From Pseudomonas fluorescens (GTDB lineage: Bacteria; Pseudomonadota; Gammaproteobacteria; Pseudomonadales; Pseudomonadaceae), in NCBI RefSeq assembly GCF_001648775.1, contig NZ_LVEJ01000036.1, forward strand, positions 62,001 through 126,000: a stretch of DNA of 64,000 nucleotides, read 5' to 3'. The stretch's first letter is position 1; each line of letters opens with the position of its first letter. Positions 6,329 through 14,588 of the stretch are shown here, piece by piece. Made by a program: the position numbers and the translations under genes. The notes beneath the pieces are model-generated. The model had not been told where the DNA came from. It saw nothing but the letters and a program-made list of their open reading frames with translations, and did no database searches.

Positions 6329-6936
6329 TGTTCGATGCACTTTTGCGCATGCAACTCGGCCCGATCATTGAGCGACTGGCCGAGATGGAAGCGGAAATCG
6401 ACGACCTGCACCGCCGCGCCGAAAGCTTCTGTCGCATCGGCACTTGCCAGACCGTCGATGCCGCGAGCAACACCTGTCAGGTCAGCCACGGCGGCTTGCT
6501 CACGCCGGCCATCAAGTTTTTCAACCCCAGCGCCGGTGCGCAGAGTGAGTCGCGGATTCCGACCGTGGGTGAGCAGTGTCTGCTGTTCAACTACGGCAGC
6601 GGCGAAAGCGGCGCACAAAGTGTCGCCCTGTTCGGCTTGAACAGTGATCGCTTTCCACCGGCCTCGACGGTACCGACGCTGACCCGTCGTGTGCATCAGG
6701 ACGGCAGCGAAAGCGGGTACGACGACGCCTCGCACACGTTGCACTGGCAAAACGGCCCGGCGGCCTTCACCGGCTCTCGTGAGGCGCTGCAACTGAGCAT
6801 CGGCCCGGCTCGACTGGCAATGACGCCGCAGCTGATCACCCTGCAACTGGGTGCCGTCGGCCTGAGCATCGACGCCTCGGGCGTGCACTTCAGCGGCCCC
6901 TTGGTCGATCACCAGGGCCGTGTCATCAGCCCCTGA
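6328..6936 (+). CDS. tailocin A: baseplate assembly protein V (spike)
   Basis: 202 residues. An N-terminal coiled segment (IIERLAEMEAEIDDLHRRAE) is followed by an OB-fold region (RIGTCQTVDAASNTCQVSHG) and a C-terminal run of short repeats (LQLSIGPARLAMTPQLITLQLGAVGLSIDASGV) that would form the trimeric beta-helix, as in P2 gpV. It pierces the target outer membrane. Unlike most spikes it ends VDHQGRVISP and has no His-x-His iron-binding tip. Translationally coupled to the gene before it. Confidence 0.9.
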   Translation: MFDALLRMQLGPIIERLAEMEAEIDDLHRRAESFCRIGTCQTVDAASNTCQVSHGGLLTPAIKFFNPSAGAQSESRIPTVGEQCLLFNYGSGESGAQSVALFGLNSDRFPPASTVPTLTRRVHQDGSESGYDDASHTLHWQNGPAAFTGSREALQLSIGPARLAMTPQLITLQLGAVGLSIDASGVHFSGPLVDHQGRVISP

Positions 6937-6950
6937 TTCAAGAGCTTCCC

Positions 6951-7283
6951 ATGATCGGAATCGATAGAGACAGTGGGGCCACGGTCGACGACTGGCTGCA
7001 GTTTGTGCAGCGCGCGACCCGGGCCCTGACCACGCCGCTGGGCACCCGGCAAAAAAGGCCCCTTTATGGCTCGCTGATCCCCACGCTGTTGGGGCAGAAC
7101 CTCGGTGACGACGTGCTGCTCCTGGCGCAGAGCCACGCCGCGCAAGCGTTCTACAACGCGCATAACGGGATCAGCGATTTTCAACCGCAAGTGATCGTCG
7201 CCAGCCGTCGAGGCGCCGGCCTGCTGCTGCGTTTCGCCGGCACCTGGAAAAACCGTCAACAAACCTTCGAGGTCGTGACATGA
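6951..7283 (+). CDS. tailocin A: baseplate protein W (GPW/gp25 family)
   Basis: 110 residues starting MIGIDRDSGATVDDWLQFVQ, with the family pattern of an N-terminal GID/RATRALTTPLGTR region and a central RPLYGS motif. P2 gpW and T4 gp25 are wedge components of the baseplate that trigger sheath contraction. It lies 14 bases after the spike gene and overlaps the J gene by four bases (ATGA), in the conserved V-W-J-I order. Confidence 0.92.
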   Translation: MIGIDRDSGATVDDWLQFVQRATRALTTPLGTRQKRPLYGSLIPTLLGQNLGDDVLLLAQSHAAQAFYNAHNGISDFQPQVIVASRRGAGLLLRFAGTWKNRQQTFEVVT

Positions 7284-8275
7284 GCATGTTGATCCCCGGC
7301 CAGAACCAATTGGCCGAACCCGCACTGATCACCGTTGAAGCCTTCGAAGACTTGCTCGCCGAGTTCAAGACGTTCGTCGTCGAGTACGTCGGGGCGCGTT
7401 CGCCGGACAGCGCCGCGAAACTCAAGACCAGCCTCGACAACGAAAGTGAACTGCTGACTATGGCGCTGGAGGCTTTCTGCGTCCGGCTGCAAACGCACGA
7501 ACGCAAATACAACGCTCGCATCAAGCAGATGCTGGCGTGGTGGGCGACCGGCAGCAACCTCGATGCGCGGCTGGCCGACATGGGCCTGGAGCGACAGTTG
7601 CTCGATCCGGGCGATCCGGCGGCGTTCCCGCCGGTGCCGGCGATTTATGAAAGCGATGACGATGCACGCCTGCGTTATTACCTGGCGCCGCATGCCCCGG
7701 CAGCGGGCTCACGGATGCAATATCGCCGCGAAGTCTTCACCCTCGGCGAGCGGCCAACGGTGCAGGTCGAATCCACCGATGCCGGTGTGGTGAATGTCAC
7801 TTACACCTTCAACCCCGATGGTCTCGCCGCGCAGGTCAAGGATGGCAATGGCCGACGCACTGCCCCCGGTGAAGTGCAGGTCACGGTGCTGTCCCGCGAG
7901 GGCGATGGCACACCTTCTGCCGCATTGCTTGAGGGCGTTCGTCAGCACTTCGCGCGGCCGGATGTGTGCCCGGAAACCGACCTCGTCACCGTCAAGGCTG
8001 CCGACATTCAGCGGTACAAAATTCGTGTCGTCGCCAAGATCAATTCCGGCCCAGATTCAGGCCTGACCAAAGTCGCCGCGCAACAGCAACTGCAGGCTTA
8101 CGCCGACAGTTGTCATCGTCTTGAAGGCCGGGTCGATCCGAGCTGGATCGACTTTACGCTGCACAGCGCCGGCGCCGTGCAACTGCAGATTCTCGAACCG
8201 CTGACGCCGATCGTGACCACAGCGTTTCAAGCGCCGTACTGCACAGCGGTCGAAGTTGAGGTGCTGACGCTATGA
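7280..8275 (+). CDS. tailocin A: baseplate assembly protein J
   Basis: 331 residues (MSMLIPGQNQLAEPALITVE...). The middle and C-terminal parts (QYRREVFTLGERPTVQVEST, VNVTYTFNPDGLAAQ, then RVDPSWIDFTLHSAGAVQLQ) match the Baseplate_J family, the outer wedge of contractile tails. ATGA overlap with W and with I. A second ATG at 7286 is an alternative start. Typical length for P2 gpJ (about 300) is slightly exceeded. Confidence 0.92.
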   Translation: MSMLIPGQNQLAEPALITVEAFEDLLAEFKTFVVEYVGARSPDSAAKLKTSLDNESELLTMALEAFCVRLQTHERKYNARIKQMLAWWATGSNLDARLADMGLERQLLDPGDPAAFPPVPAIYESDDDARLRYYLAPHAPAAGSRMQYRREVFTLGERPTVQVESTDAGVVNVTYTFNPDGLAAQVKDGNGRRTAPGEVQVTVLSREGDGTPSAALLEGVRQHFARPDVCPETDLVTVKAADIQRYKIRVVAKINSGPDSGLTKVAAQQQLQAYADSCHRLEGRVDPSWIDFTLHSAGAVQLQILEPLTPIVTTAFQAPYCTAVEVEVLTL

Positions 8276-8907
8276 GTGAAAAGACTCAGCGCCCCACGCT
8301 GTTGCCGGCCAACAGTTCGGCACTTGAACGAGGTCTGGATCTGGGTTTCGGCGCACTGCTTGATCGCATCGCGCCGCCGTTCCCGGAACTGATGAATCCC
8401 GCAGAAACACCGGTTGCCTTTCTGCCGTATCTGGCTGCGGATCGCGGCGTGGCTGAATGGAGCACCGCTGCGCCGGAGGCGGAAAAGCGCCTGACCGTCG
8501 AACTCGCCTGGCCCACCGCGCGTCAGGCCGGCACCCGCAAGGCGCTGGAAAACGCCGCCAAGGGGTTGCAACTGCGTCCCGAAATCCGCGCCTGGTACGA
8601 ACAGGCACCGCCCGGCGCGCCTTACAGCTTTTCGGTACGAGCCTTCAGCGAGCAACCCTACAGCGAAGAAATCGATTCACGTCTCGACCGACGCCTGGCT
8701 GATGCCAAAAGCGAACGCGATGTGCTGACGGTCTCGGTGGGTCTCAGCGCGTTCGGCAATCATGTCATCGGCGCCGCAACGTTCTGCGGTGAGCTGACCA
8801 CGGTTTATCCGGTGTTCATCGAAGGCCTTGAAACCTCTGGCGAGGCGTTCATGGCCGCTGCGTTGTACACCGTCGAAACATCCACTATTTATCCTCAGGG
8901 GGCCTGA
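8272..8907 (+). CDS. tailocin A: tail protein I (Tail_P2_I family)
   Basis: 211 residues starting MSEKTQRPTLLPANSSALER. The phrase LLPANSSALERGLD and the following PEAEKRLTVELAWPTARQAGT are typical of P2 gpI, which links the baseplate to the tail fibre. It overlaps J by four bases (ATGA) and ends directly before the fibre gene. Confidence 0.92.
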   Translation: MSEKTQRPTLLPANSSALERGLDLGFGALLDRIAPPFPELMNPAETPVAFLPYLAADRGVAEWSTAAPEAEKRLTVELAWPTARQAGTRKALENAAKGLQLRPEIRAWYEQAPPGAPYSFSVRAFSEQPYSEEIDSRLDRRLADAKSERDVLTVSVGLSAFGNHVIGAATFCGELTTVYPVFIEGLETSGEAFMAAALYTVETSTIYPQGA

Positions 8908-11319
8908 ATGGCTGACTATTACACCCTGCTCACCAACGCAGGGATTGCCTACGAAACGGCGTGCAAGGCCGCGGGCACGCCGATCAAGTTGACGCAGATT
9001 TCCGTCGGCGATGGCGGCGGCACGGTCTACAACCCGGCCGCAACCGCCACCGCGCTGAAACGCGAAGTCTGGCGCGGGCCGCTCAATGCGCTGTTCCAGG
9101 ACGAAAAAAATCCGAGCTGGCTGCTCGCCGAAGTGACCATTCCGCCGGATGTTGGCGGCTGGTATGTACGAGAGGCCGGGCTGTGGACTGACACTGGCGT
9201 TCTCTACGCCATCGTCAAATATCCGGAGTCGTTCAAACCGGTTCTGGCCACTTCCGGTTCGGGCAAAGAGTTTTACATTCGTTCGATTTTCGAGACCAGC
9301 AATGCATCGCTGGTGACGTTGTTGATTGATGACACCGTCGTCAAGGCCACGCGTGCCTGGGTCATGAGTTACCTCGCCGAAGAACTCGGCAAGCTTGATG
9401 GCAAGCAGTCGGTGCGTGTTGCGGCTACCACCAATGTGGTGCTGAACGGTGCGCAGCAAATCGACGGTGTTGCAGTGATTGCTGGCGACCGCGTGCTTGT
9501 TGCGAACCAGACGCTGGCCAAGGATAACGGCCTGTGGATCGTCACCAATGGCGACTGGGGGCGGGCGACCGATGCCAACAGCAGCGCCAAGGTTACGCCG
9601 GGCCTGACGGTCATGGTCGAGGAGGGCACAGCAAATGGAGATTCGTTGTGGCACCTGACCACCAATGCACCGATTACCCTCGGCACCACGGCGCTGACGT
9701 TCAAGATGCTGGCGGGGCGTACCGGGATTGCTGCCGGGACTTACAAGAGTCTGACGGTTGATGAATATGGCCGAGCGACTGCCGGGGCAAATCCCGAGAC
9801 GCTCGCAGGGTTTGGAATCAAGGATTCGTACACCAAAGCGGAAGTTGAAGCGCTGATTGCCAAGGCGTCAGCATTGCCGGTGGGCTCGATTGTCGCGTTC
9901 CCGGTTGATGCACCGCCGCCGGGTTTTCTTGAACTGGATAACAGCGTCCAGAGCAGCGCACTTTACCCTGACCTTAGCGCCTATCTGGGTGGCAAGTTCA
10001 ATAAGGGGAATGAGGGTGTTGGTAATTTCCGCTTGCCGGAAACTCGCGGGGAATTTTTGCGCGGTTGGGATCATGGGCGTGGTGTGGATGCTGGACGTGG
10101 TCTTGGCAGTTGGCAGGCTGACGACAACAAATCCCACATTCACGGGACAACCTACGATGTCATCGCTGATATTTTTATGGCGGGGGACGTCAGACGAAAT
10201 TATTTGCAGCAGTACAACGGAACCGACGACGTTGTCACTAAAGCCTCCGGTGGTAATGAGGCTCGTCCACGAAACATCACTGTCATGTGGTGCATCAAAG
10301 CCTGGAACGCCCCGGTCAATCAGGGAAACATCGACGTAGCAGCACTGGTCAAGGAAGTGTCGCGGCTCGGATCTGCCGTTCCTGTCGGTGCAGTATTGGC
10401 CTTCCCGACAGGTATCGTTCCGCCGGGTTTTCTGGAGCTGGATGGCAGTGTGCAGAGCATTGCGACTTATCCGGATCTGGCCGCTTATCTCGGTACCAGT
10501 TACAACAAAGGCAACGAGGGCGCAGGCAACTTCCGCTTACCCGAGTCGCGCGGTGAATTCCTGCGCGGTTGGGATCATGGGCGCGGTGTAGATGGCGGAC
10601 GCCCGATTGGTAGTTGGCAGAAAGGTAGCCTCCAGTCTTTCGACCCCTCCAATGTCTCTCCGGCTGTTTCGGGCCTCTGGCATAACACGGCATCAGATGC
10701 CGGACTTCAGGACGCACATGGGCTTGATCCTCATAACACGACGGATTACAGCGTTTCCAATGCGGTATTCACCGCTGGCAATACGCCGGTCAGTGCTGGG
10801 GCATTGGGAGTCATGCGTCCGCGCAACCTCGCCGTCATGTGGTGCATCAAGGCCTGGAACGCGCCGATCAATCAGGGAAACATTGACATCAGTGCGCTGA
10901 CCGCTTTCGCGCAACAAGCGACTGAACCCAATCAAGGCACGGCAAAACTGGCCTCTCAGGCACAGACCGATGCCGGCGTGGATGACAAAACCATTGTCAC
11001 GCCGAAGAAGTTGCGCTGGGGCTTTTCTATGTCCAAGGAGCGCGTTGGTTACCTCATGCTGCCGAGCTGGCTGGGTGGAGTGATCATCCAGTGGGGGACG
11101 ATCAATGCGATTGCGGCAGGAGCCCAAGTGAGCGTTACGTACCCGATAGCCTATCCGACTGCCGAAATCATGACGCTGGTCGGCAACAGTTCCTCGGCGG
11201 GCTCTACCTCGATCACTTCCACCCTATGTGTCATGTACGGCGGTCTTACGAAGTTCACTGTTTCTGCCATCGGTAGCAGTGGTCAACCGAATGGGCCGTG
11301 GATTTCGATCGGCTGGTAA
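8908..11319 (+). CDS. tailocin A: tail fibre with two tandem collar modules
   Basis: 803 residues. Residues 1-160 are the DUF3751-type attachment domain (ADYYTLLTNAGIAYETACKA). Residues about 165-295 form a shaft. Two copies of a phage collar domain follow (about 322-480 and 491-664), each with PPGFLELD, YPDL-AYLG, GNFRLPE-RGEFLRGWDHGRG and MWCIKAWNAP. Residues about 705-803 form a Gp53-like receptor-binding tip (LPSWLGGVIIQWG...GPWISIGW). The fibre decides which strains are killed by binding lipopolysaccharide. The internal duplication is the notable feature. The gene starts immediately after the I stop, with AGGGGGCC before the ATG. Confidence 0.93.
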   Translation: MADYYTLLTNAGIAYETACKAAGTPIKLTQISVGDGGGTVYNPAATATALKREVWRGPLNALFQDEKNPSWLLAEVTIPPDVGGWYVREAGLWTDTGVLYAIVKYPESFKPVLATSGSGKEFYIRSIFETSNASLVTLLIDDTVVKATRAWVMSYLAEELGKLDGKQSVRVAATTNVVLNGAQQIDGVAVIAGDRVLVANQTLAKDNGLWIVTNGDWGRATDANSSAKVTPGLTVMVEEGTANGDSLWHLTTNAPITLGTTALTFKMLAGRTGIAAGTYKSLTVDEYGRATAGANPETLAGFGIKDSYTKAEVEALIAKASALPVGSIVAFPVDAPPPGFLELDNSVQSSALYPDLSAYLGGKFNKGNEGVGNFRLPETRGEFLRGWDHGRGVDAGRGLGSWQADDNKSHIHGTTYDVIADIFMAGDVRRNYLQQYNGTDDVVTKASGGNEARPRNITVMWCIKAWNAPVNQGNIDVAALVKEVSRLGSAVPVGAVLAFPTGIVPPGFLELDGSVQSIATYPDLAAYLGTSYNKGNEGAGNFRLPESRGEFLRGWDHGRGVDGGRPIGSWQKGSLQSFDPSNVSPAVSGLWHNTASDAGLQDAHGLDPHNTTDYSVSNAVFTAGNTPVSAGALGVMRPRNLAVMWCIKAWNAPINQGNIDISALTAFAQQATEPNQGTAKLASQAQTDAGVDDKTIVTPKKLRWGFSMSKERVGYLMLPSWLGGVIIQWGTINAIAAGAQVSVTYPIAYPTAEIMTLVGNSSSAGSTSITSTLCVMYGGLTKFTVSAIGSSGQPNGPWISIGW
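9871..10899 (+). repeat. tandem duplication of the collar module inside fibre A
   Basis: Copy 1 (about 9871-10347) and copy 2 (about 10378-10899) encode parallel modules. DNA identity is very high over the GCGCGGTTGGGATCATGGGCG stretch (copy 1 near 10059, copy 2 near 10563) and lower elsewhere. The variable parts lie between the RGVD motif and the MWCIKAW motif. Confidence 0.85.
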
Positions 11320-11334
11320 CAGGGAGAATTATTC

Positions 11335-11763
11335 ATGTCACTTTTTTATGCCGCCTCGACTGGTGGCTTTTACGACGATGCCGTTCACGTTGCAATGCCT
11401 GACGATGCAGTGGAAATCACCCCACAGCTGCGCTCTGAGCTTTTAGCGGGAGAAGCGCAATCGCTGGTGATCGGTGCAGATGAGCATGGAAGGCCTGTCC
11501 TGAGGACGCCTGAACTGGACCGTGAATCCGAGGCTGATCGGGAGCGCATTTGGCGTGACGGCAAGATTGAAAACGTGAAGTGGTTGCGTGAGCGTCATCG
11601 CGATGAACTCGAAATGTCCAGCGATACAACACTGACCGTCGATCAATATCAGGCGTTGCTGGCTTATTTGAAGGACTTGCGCGATTGGCCACAGTCAGAG
11701 CAATTTCCGAAGGAGCAGGCTCGGCCTGAACAACCTGATTGGATCGCTCTGCAAGTACGTTGA
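11335..11763 (+). CDS. tailocin A: tail fibre assembly chaperone
   Basis: 142 residues starting MSLFYAASTGGFYDDAVHVA, the hallmark FYSAxTGGFYD opening of tail fibre assembly proteins, then DAVEITPQLRSELLAGEAQ. The C-terminal half (WLRERHRDELEM...DQYQALLAYLKDLRDWPQ) matches the tail assembly chaperone C-terminal domain. It is required for folding and trimerisation of the adjacent fibre. It lies 15 bases downstream of the fibre gene with AGGGAGAA before the ATG. Its architecture differs from the two fibre-assembly genes at 4260 and 4820. Confidence 0.88.
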   Translation: MSLFYAASTGGFYDDAVHVAMPDDAVEITPQLRSELLAGEAQSLVIGADEHGRPVLRTPELDRESEADRERIWRDGKIENVKWLRERHRDELEMSSDTTLTVDQYQALLAYLKDLRDWPQSEQFPKEQARPEQPDWIALQVR

Positions 11764-11789
11764 ACGCCCCGAACCCCGGGGCGTTTTCT
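11763..11789 (+). terminator. hairpin after the fibre chaperone gene of tailocin A
   Basis: AACGCCCC...GGGGCGTTTTC stem with a short T run directly after the stop. A second hairpin (AAGCCCCTC-CCCAC-GAGGGGCTT, 11819-11842) lies downstream, just before the sheath operon. They probably reduce read-through or protect mRNA ends. Confidence 0.7.
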
Positions 11790-11818
11790 TGTCCACCCAA
11801 TAACACTCAACACCCGCC

Positions 11819-11842
11819 AAGCCCCTCCCCACGAGGGGCTTT
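11819..11842 (+). terminator. second hairpin before the sheath genes
   Basis: AAGCCCCTC-CCCAC-GAGGGGCTT, a 9-bp stem with only a short T run. It may act as a weak terminator or an RNA-stability element setting sheath and tube levels. Confidence 0.5.
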
Positions 11843-11864
11843 CCCGTTTATGGAGAAACGAAAA

Positions 11865-12050
11865 ATGGCAACCCGCCAAACCTACACCGTGCTCGTCCCA
11901 TTCCCCACCGGCGGTGGGCATTGGTCGAGCATCGGTCAAGACCTTGATCTGCTCGACGTCGAAGCCAGTGCCTTGCACTTCGCCGGTCGACTGGAGCTGA
12001 AAACACCTACCACCCAGGCCAAAAAGGCCGCTGCCAAGAAGGCTGACTGA
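11865..12050 (+). CDS. tailocin A: small conserved protein before the sheath gene
   Basis: 61 residues starting MATRQTYTVLVPFPTGGGHW and ending in a Lys/Ala-rich tail (TQAKKAAAKKAD). Small proteins in this place occur in many P2-like and Mu-like sheath operons (compare the DUF2635 gene at 19345, also directly before a sheath gene and also with a Lys-rich tail). Role unknown. GGAGAA lies before the ATG; two bases separate it from the sheath gene. Confidence 0.65.
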   Translation: MATRQTYTVLVPFPTGGGHWSSIGQDLDLLDVEASALHFAGRLELKTPTTQAKKAAAKKAD

Positions 12051-12052
12051 AC

Positions 12053-13219
12053 ATGGCTGAGGTTTTGAACTTCGAGCACAACGGCATTACCGTCAATGCC
12101 ACCGAATCCCCCGAGGCCATGGGTGGCCTGGGTGACAACGTCATCGGTCTGGTCGGCACTGCGCCGAAAGCCGATCCGCTGATTCCGCGTAACGCGCCGT
12201 TCCGCATCAACAGCTTCACCACCCACGCGCTGCTCGATCCGACCGGTTCGGAAGAGGGCACTCTGTACCATGCCGTCTACCAGATCCTCAAAGTGGTCAA
12301 GGTGCCGGTCTACGTAGTGATCGTCGAAGCGGGCGCGACCCCGGCCGACACCGTTAACGCAGTGATCGGCGGCGTCGATCCGCTGACCGGTCGCAAGCTT
12401 GGTCTGGCCGCGCTGGGCAGTGTCCCGGAAGACCTGACCATCATCGGCGCGCCGGGCTTCACCGGCACCAAAGCGGTGGCCAGCGAGTTCGCCTCGTTCG
12501 GCAAGCGCATCAAGGCCCGTGTGGTGCTGGACGGCAAGGACGCCTCGGTCGCCGATCAAGTGCTGTACAGCCAGGAACTGGGCGGTGCGGATCTCGGTTT
12601 CGACCGTTGCCTGGTGGTGCACAACATGCCCGCCGTGTACTCGAAAGCGGCGAAGAAAAACGTCTTCCTGTCGCCTTCCAGCCTGGCGATTGCCGCGCTG
12701 GCCAAGGTCAAGCAGTGGGAGAGCCCGGGCAACCAGGTGACCTACGCCGAGGACGTGTCCCGCGTCGTCGAATACAACATCCTCGACACCTCCACCGAAG
12801 GCGATCTGCTCAATCGCTACGGCGTCAGCTACTACGCCCGTACCGTGCTTGGCGGCTTCTCGTTGCTGGGTAACCGCTCGATCACCGGCAAGTTCATCAG
12901 CTACGTCGGTCTGGAAGATGCGATCAGCCGCAAGCTGGTCAAGGCCGGCCAGAAAGCCATGGCGAAAAACCTTACCAAATCCTTCATGGATCAAGAGGTC
13001 AAGCGCATCAACGACTGGCTGCAAACCCTGGTCGCCGACGAAACCATTCCTGGCGGCAGCGTCTATCTGCACCCGGAACTGAACAGCGTCGAGAAGTACA
13101 AGAACGGCACCTGGTACGTGGTCATCGACTACGGCCGCTACGCGCCGAACGAACACATGGTTTATCAACTCAACGCCCGCGATGAAATCATCGAGCAGTT
13201 CCTGGAGGACGTTCTCTAA
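12053..13219 (+). CDS. tailocin A: tail sheath protein (FI)
   Basis: 388 residues, close to P2 gpFI (396). The sequence (NVIGLVGTAPKADPLIPRNA, then AALGSVPEDLTIIGAPGF, and the C-terminal GGSVYLHPELNSVEKYKNGT) is typical of the Phage_sheath family. Its contraction drives the tube through the target envelope. It overlaps the tube gene by one base (TAATG). Confidence 0.95.
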   Translation: MAEVLNFEHNGITVNATESPEAMGGLGDNVIGLVGTAPKADPLIPRNAPFRINSFTTHALLDPTGSEEGTLYHAVYQILKVVKVPVYVVIVEAGATPADTVNAVIGGVDPLTGRKLGLAALGSVPEDLTIIGAPGFTGTKAVASEFASFGKRIKARVVLDGKDASVADQVLYSQELGGADLGFDRCLVVHNMPAVYSKAAKKNVFLSPSSLAIAALAKVKQWESPGNQVTYAEDVSRVVEYNILDTSTEGDLLNRYGVSYYARTVLGGFSLLGNRSITGKFISYVGLEDAISRKLVKAGQKAMAKNLTKSFMDQEVKRINDWLQTLVADETIPGGSVYLHPELNSVEKYKNGTWYVVIDYGRYAPNEHMVYQLNARDEIIEQFLEDVL

Positions 13220-13725
13220 TGTTTACCAACCGCGTAAGACAGGCCATCGCGGCCACCCTGCAAGGCCTGCCGTTGTCGGCGACCGTTGAGGAATTCACCC
13301 CGCCGAAAATTGATTTCGACATGGAAAGCATGGCGGGCGGGCGCTTCATCGTTGAAGAAATGGCCAAGAGCGCCAAGCCGCTGAATGCCACGCTGAAGCT
13401 TCAAGGCATGGGCGCTGAAGTCATGCTTGCGCTGGGTGTGAAGCTGGGCGACGACATCCTGCTGAACGTGCGCGAAGCCGGCCAGGATCAGGATGGCAAC
13501 ACCTGGTTCACCTACCACACCGTCGGCGGCAAGCTGAAATCCCTGGGTGAGGATGCCCTGAAAATGGGTAGCAAAGCCATCACCACACTGGAGCTGTCCT
13601 GCCGCACCTACAACCGCCTGGAAAACGGCGTACCGGTGATCGACATCGACGTGCGCACCCAGAAGTTCGTGCTCAACGGCGTCGACATCCTCGGTGATGC
13701 CCGGCGTGCGGTGCTGATGCCGTAG
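13219..13725 (+). CDS. tailocin A: tail tube protein (FII)
   Basis: 168 residues starting MFTNRVRQAIAATLQGLPLS, with EEFTPPKIDFDMESMAGGRF and a C-terminal YNRLENGVPVIDIDVRTQKF, as in P2 gpFII major tail tube proteins (172 residues). Stacked hexamers form the rigid inner tube. Coupled to the sheath gene. It is followed by a REP pair rather than directly by the chaperone gene. Confidence 0.95.
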   Translation: MFTNRVRQAIAATLQGLPLSATVEEFTPPKIDFDMESMAGGRFIVEEMAKSAKPLNATLKLQGMGAEVMLALGVKLGDDILLNVREAGQDQDGNTWFTYHTVGGKLKSLGEDALKMGSKAITTLELSCRTYNRLENGVPVIDIDVRTQKFVLNGVDILGDARRAVLMP

Positions 13726-13755
13726 CTCAGGGCTTACAGGCAATCACAAAACCCT

Positions 13756-13843
13756 GTGGGAGCGAGCTTGCTCGCGAAAGCGGTCTGATGTTCAACATCG
13801 ATGTTGACTGACCCGACGCCTTCGCGAGCAAGCTCGCTCCCAC
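13756..13843. repeat. REP element pair (inside the tailocin operon)
   Basis: GTGGGAGCGAGCTTGCTCGCG at the left and its inverse CGCGAGCAAGCTCGCTCCCAC at the right, about 45 bases apart. This is the dispersed Pseudomonas REP doublet also seen at six other places in the window. Here it sits between the tube and the tail-assembly chaperone genes. Confidence 0.95.
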
Positions 13844-13877
13844 ATTGGATCTAAACGAATCACCAAGGAATTCATAC

Positions 13878-14459
13878 ATGTCGTGGATGCCACCCCAACA
13901 TGACCTGCTGTCGCCGATCACCGGCGATGACGGTTCGCAGATCAACCAGATCCAGCTCAAGCCACTGCTCTACGCCGCACAGAAGGAAGCGCTGGAGCGC
14001 GCTGGCGATGACGAAGACGATCAGTTCTTCGAACTGGCGCTGCTCGCCACCGGCCTGTCGGTCAAGGAGCTCGACCAGCTCAAACGCCCGGACTACGTGA
14101 GCATCGCGCAGTACGTGCACGAAATGTCGACTCGCCCGGCGTCGCATTTTCTCGATCAGGTCGAAGACGCAGAAAAGTCCGACGATCCCGATCAGATCCA
14201 GCTGTTGCAACCGCTTGCCGTGACCGGCCGCACCGTGACCTCGCTGAGCCTGGAAATGCCGGCACTGCGCGCCACTAAGGTGATGAAGAAACTGAAAACG
14301 GCCAAGGAACGCGCCGAGTTCATCACCGCCCATTGCACCGGTCTGATGATCCCCGATCTGGCCCTGATGACTGTTCCGGACTGGACCCAGCTGCAGGTGC
14401 GCATAGACGATTTTTTAAACCAGCCGGCGGCCTACTTTCGGAACGCGACATCGAAGTAA
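13878..14459 (+). CDS. tailocin A: tail assembly chaperone E (zero-frame product)
   Basis: 193 residues starting MSWMPPQHDLLSPITGDDGS; a gp41/gpE-type tail assembly chaperone that coats the tape measure during tail assembly. AAGGAA lies eight bases before the ATG. Near its end, at 14411-14420, the zero-frame codons GAT TTT TTA AAC contain a slippery run, and an unrelated but well-formed -1 frame continues to 14581. This copies the known P2 E/E+E' arrangement. The short product and the extended one are probably both made. Confidence 0.88.
   Translation: MSWMPPQHDLLSPITGDDGSQINQIQLKPLLYAAQKEALERAGDDEDDQFFELALLATGLSVKELDQLKRPDYVSIAQYVHEMSTRPASHFLDQVEDAEKSDDPDQIQLLQPLAVTGRTVTSLSLEMPALRATKVMKKLKTAKERAEFITAHCTGLMIPDLALMTVPDWTQLQVRIDDFLNQPAAYFRNATSK
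14411..14420 (+). promoter_or_regulatory. candidate -1 programmed frameshift site, tailocin A
   Basis: TTTTTTAAAC read as (GA)T TTT TTA AAC holds two overlapping heptamers of the X XXY YYZ form: T TTT TTA and T TTA AAC. A -1 slip here joins the E frame to the frame ending at 14581. P2 uses a related T TTT TTG site at the same point. Efficiency cannot be judged from sequence. Confidence 0.75.
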
Positions 14460-14581
14460 TCCTCGATATCGTCCCGCTCATTTACCCGGTAAGTGAAGCG
14501 GAGATTCTGGAATGGGACGCCGAAAAGGCGTTGCGCCGCTACGACATAGCGATCACTCGCCTTGGCGTCAAACAGGAGTAG
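14417..14581 (+). CDS. tailocin A: E' extension read after a -1 frameshift
   Basis: After a -1 slip the reading continues KPAGGLLSERDIEVILDIVP and ends ITRLGVKQE, adding 54 residues to the first 180 of E (about 234 in total). The frame has no convincing start of its own, so it is expected only as the fusion. In P2 the E' part links the chaperone to tape measure or tube subunits. It ends 7 bases before the tape measure ATG. Confidence 0.78.
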   Translation, partial: KPAGGLLSERDIEVILDIVPLIYPVSEAEILEWDAEKALRRYDIAITRLGVKQE

Positions 14582-14588
14582 AGCGGCA

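Noticed and set aside
13756..13843. CRISPR-like repeats
   Set aside because: The recurring GTGGGAGCGAGC units are paired inverted REP elements at scattered sites, not regularly spaced direct repeats with unique spacers.
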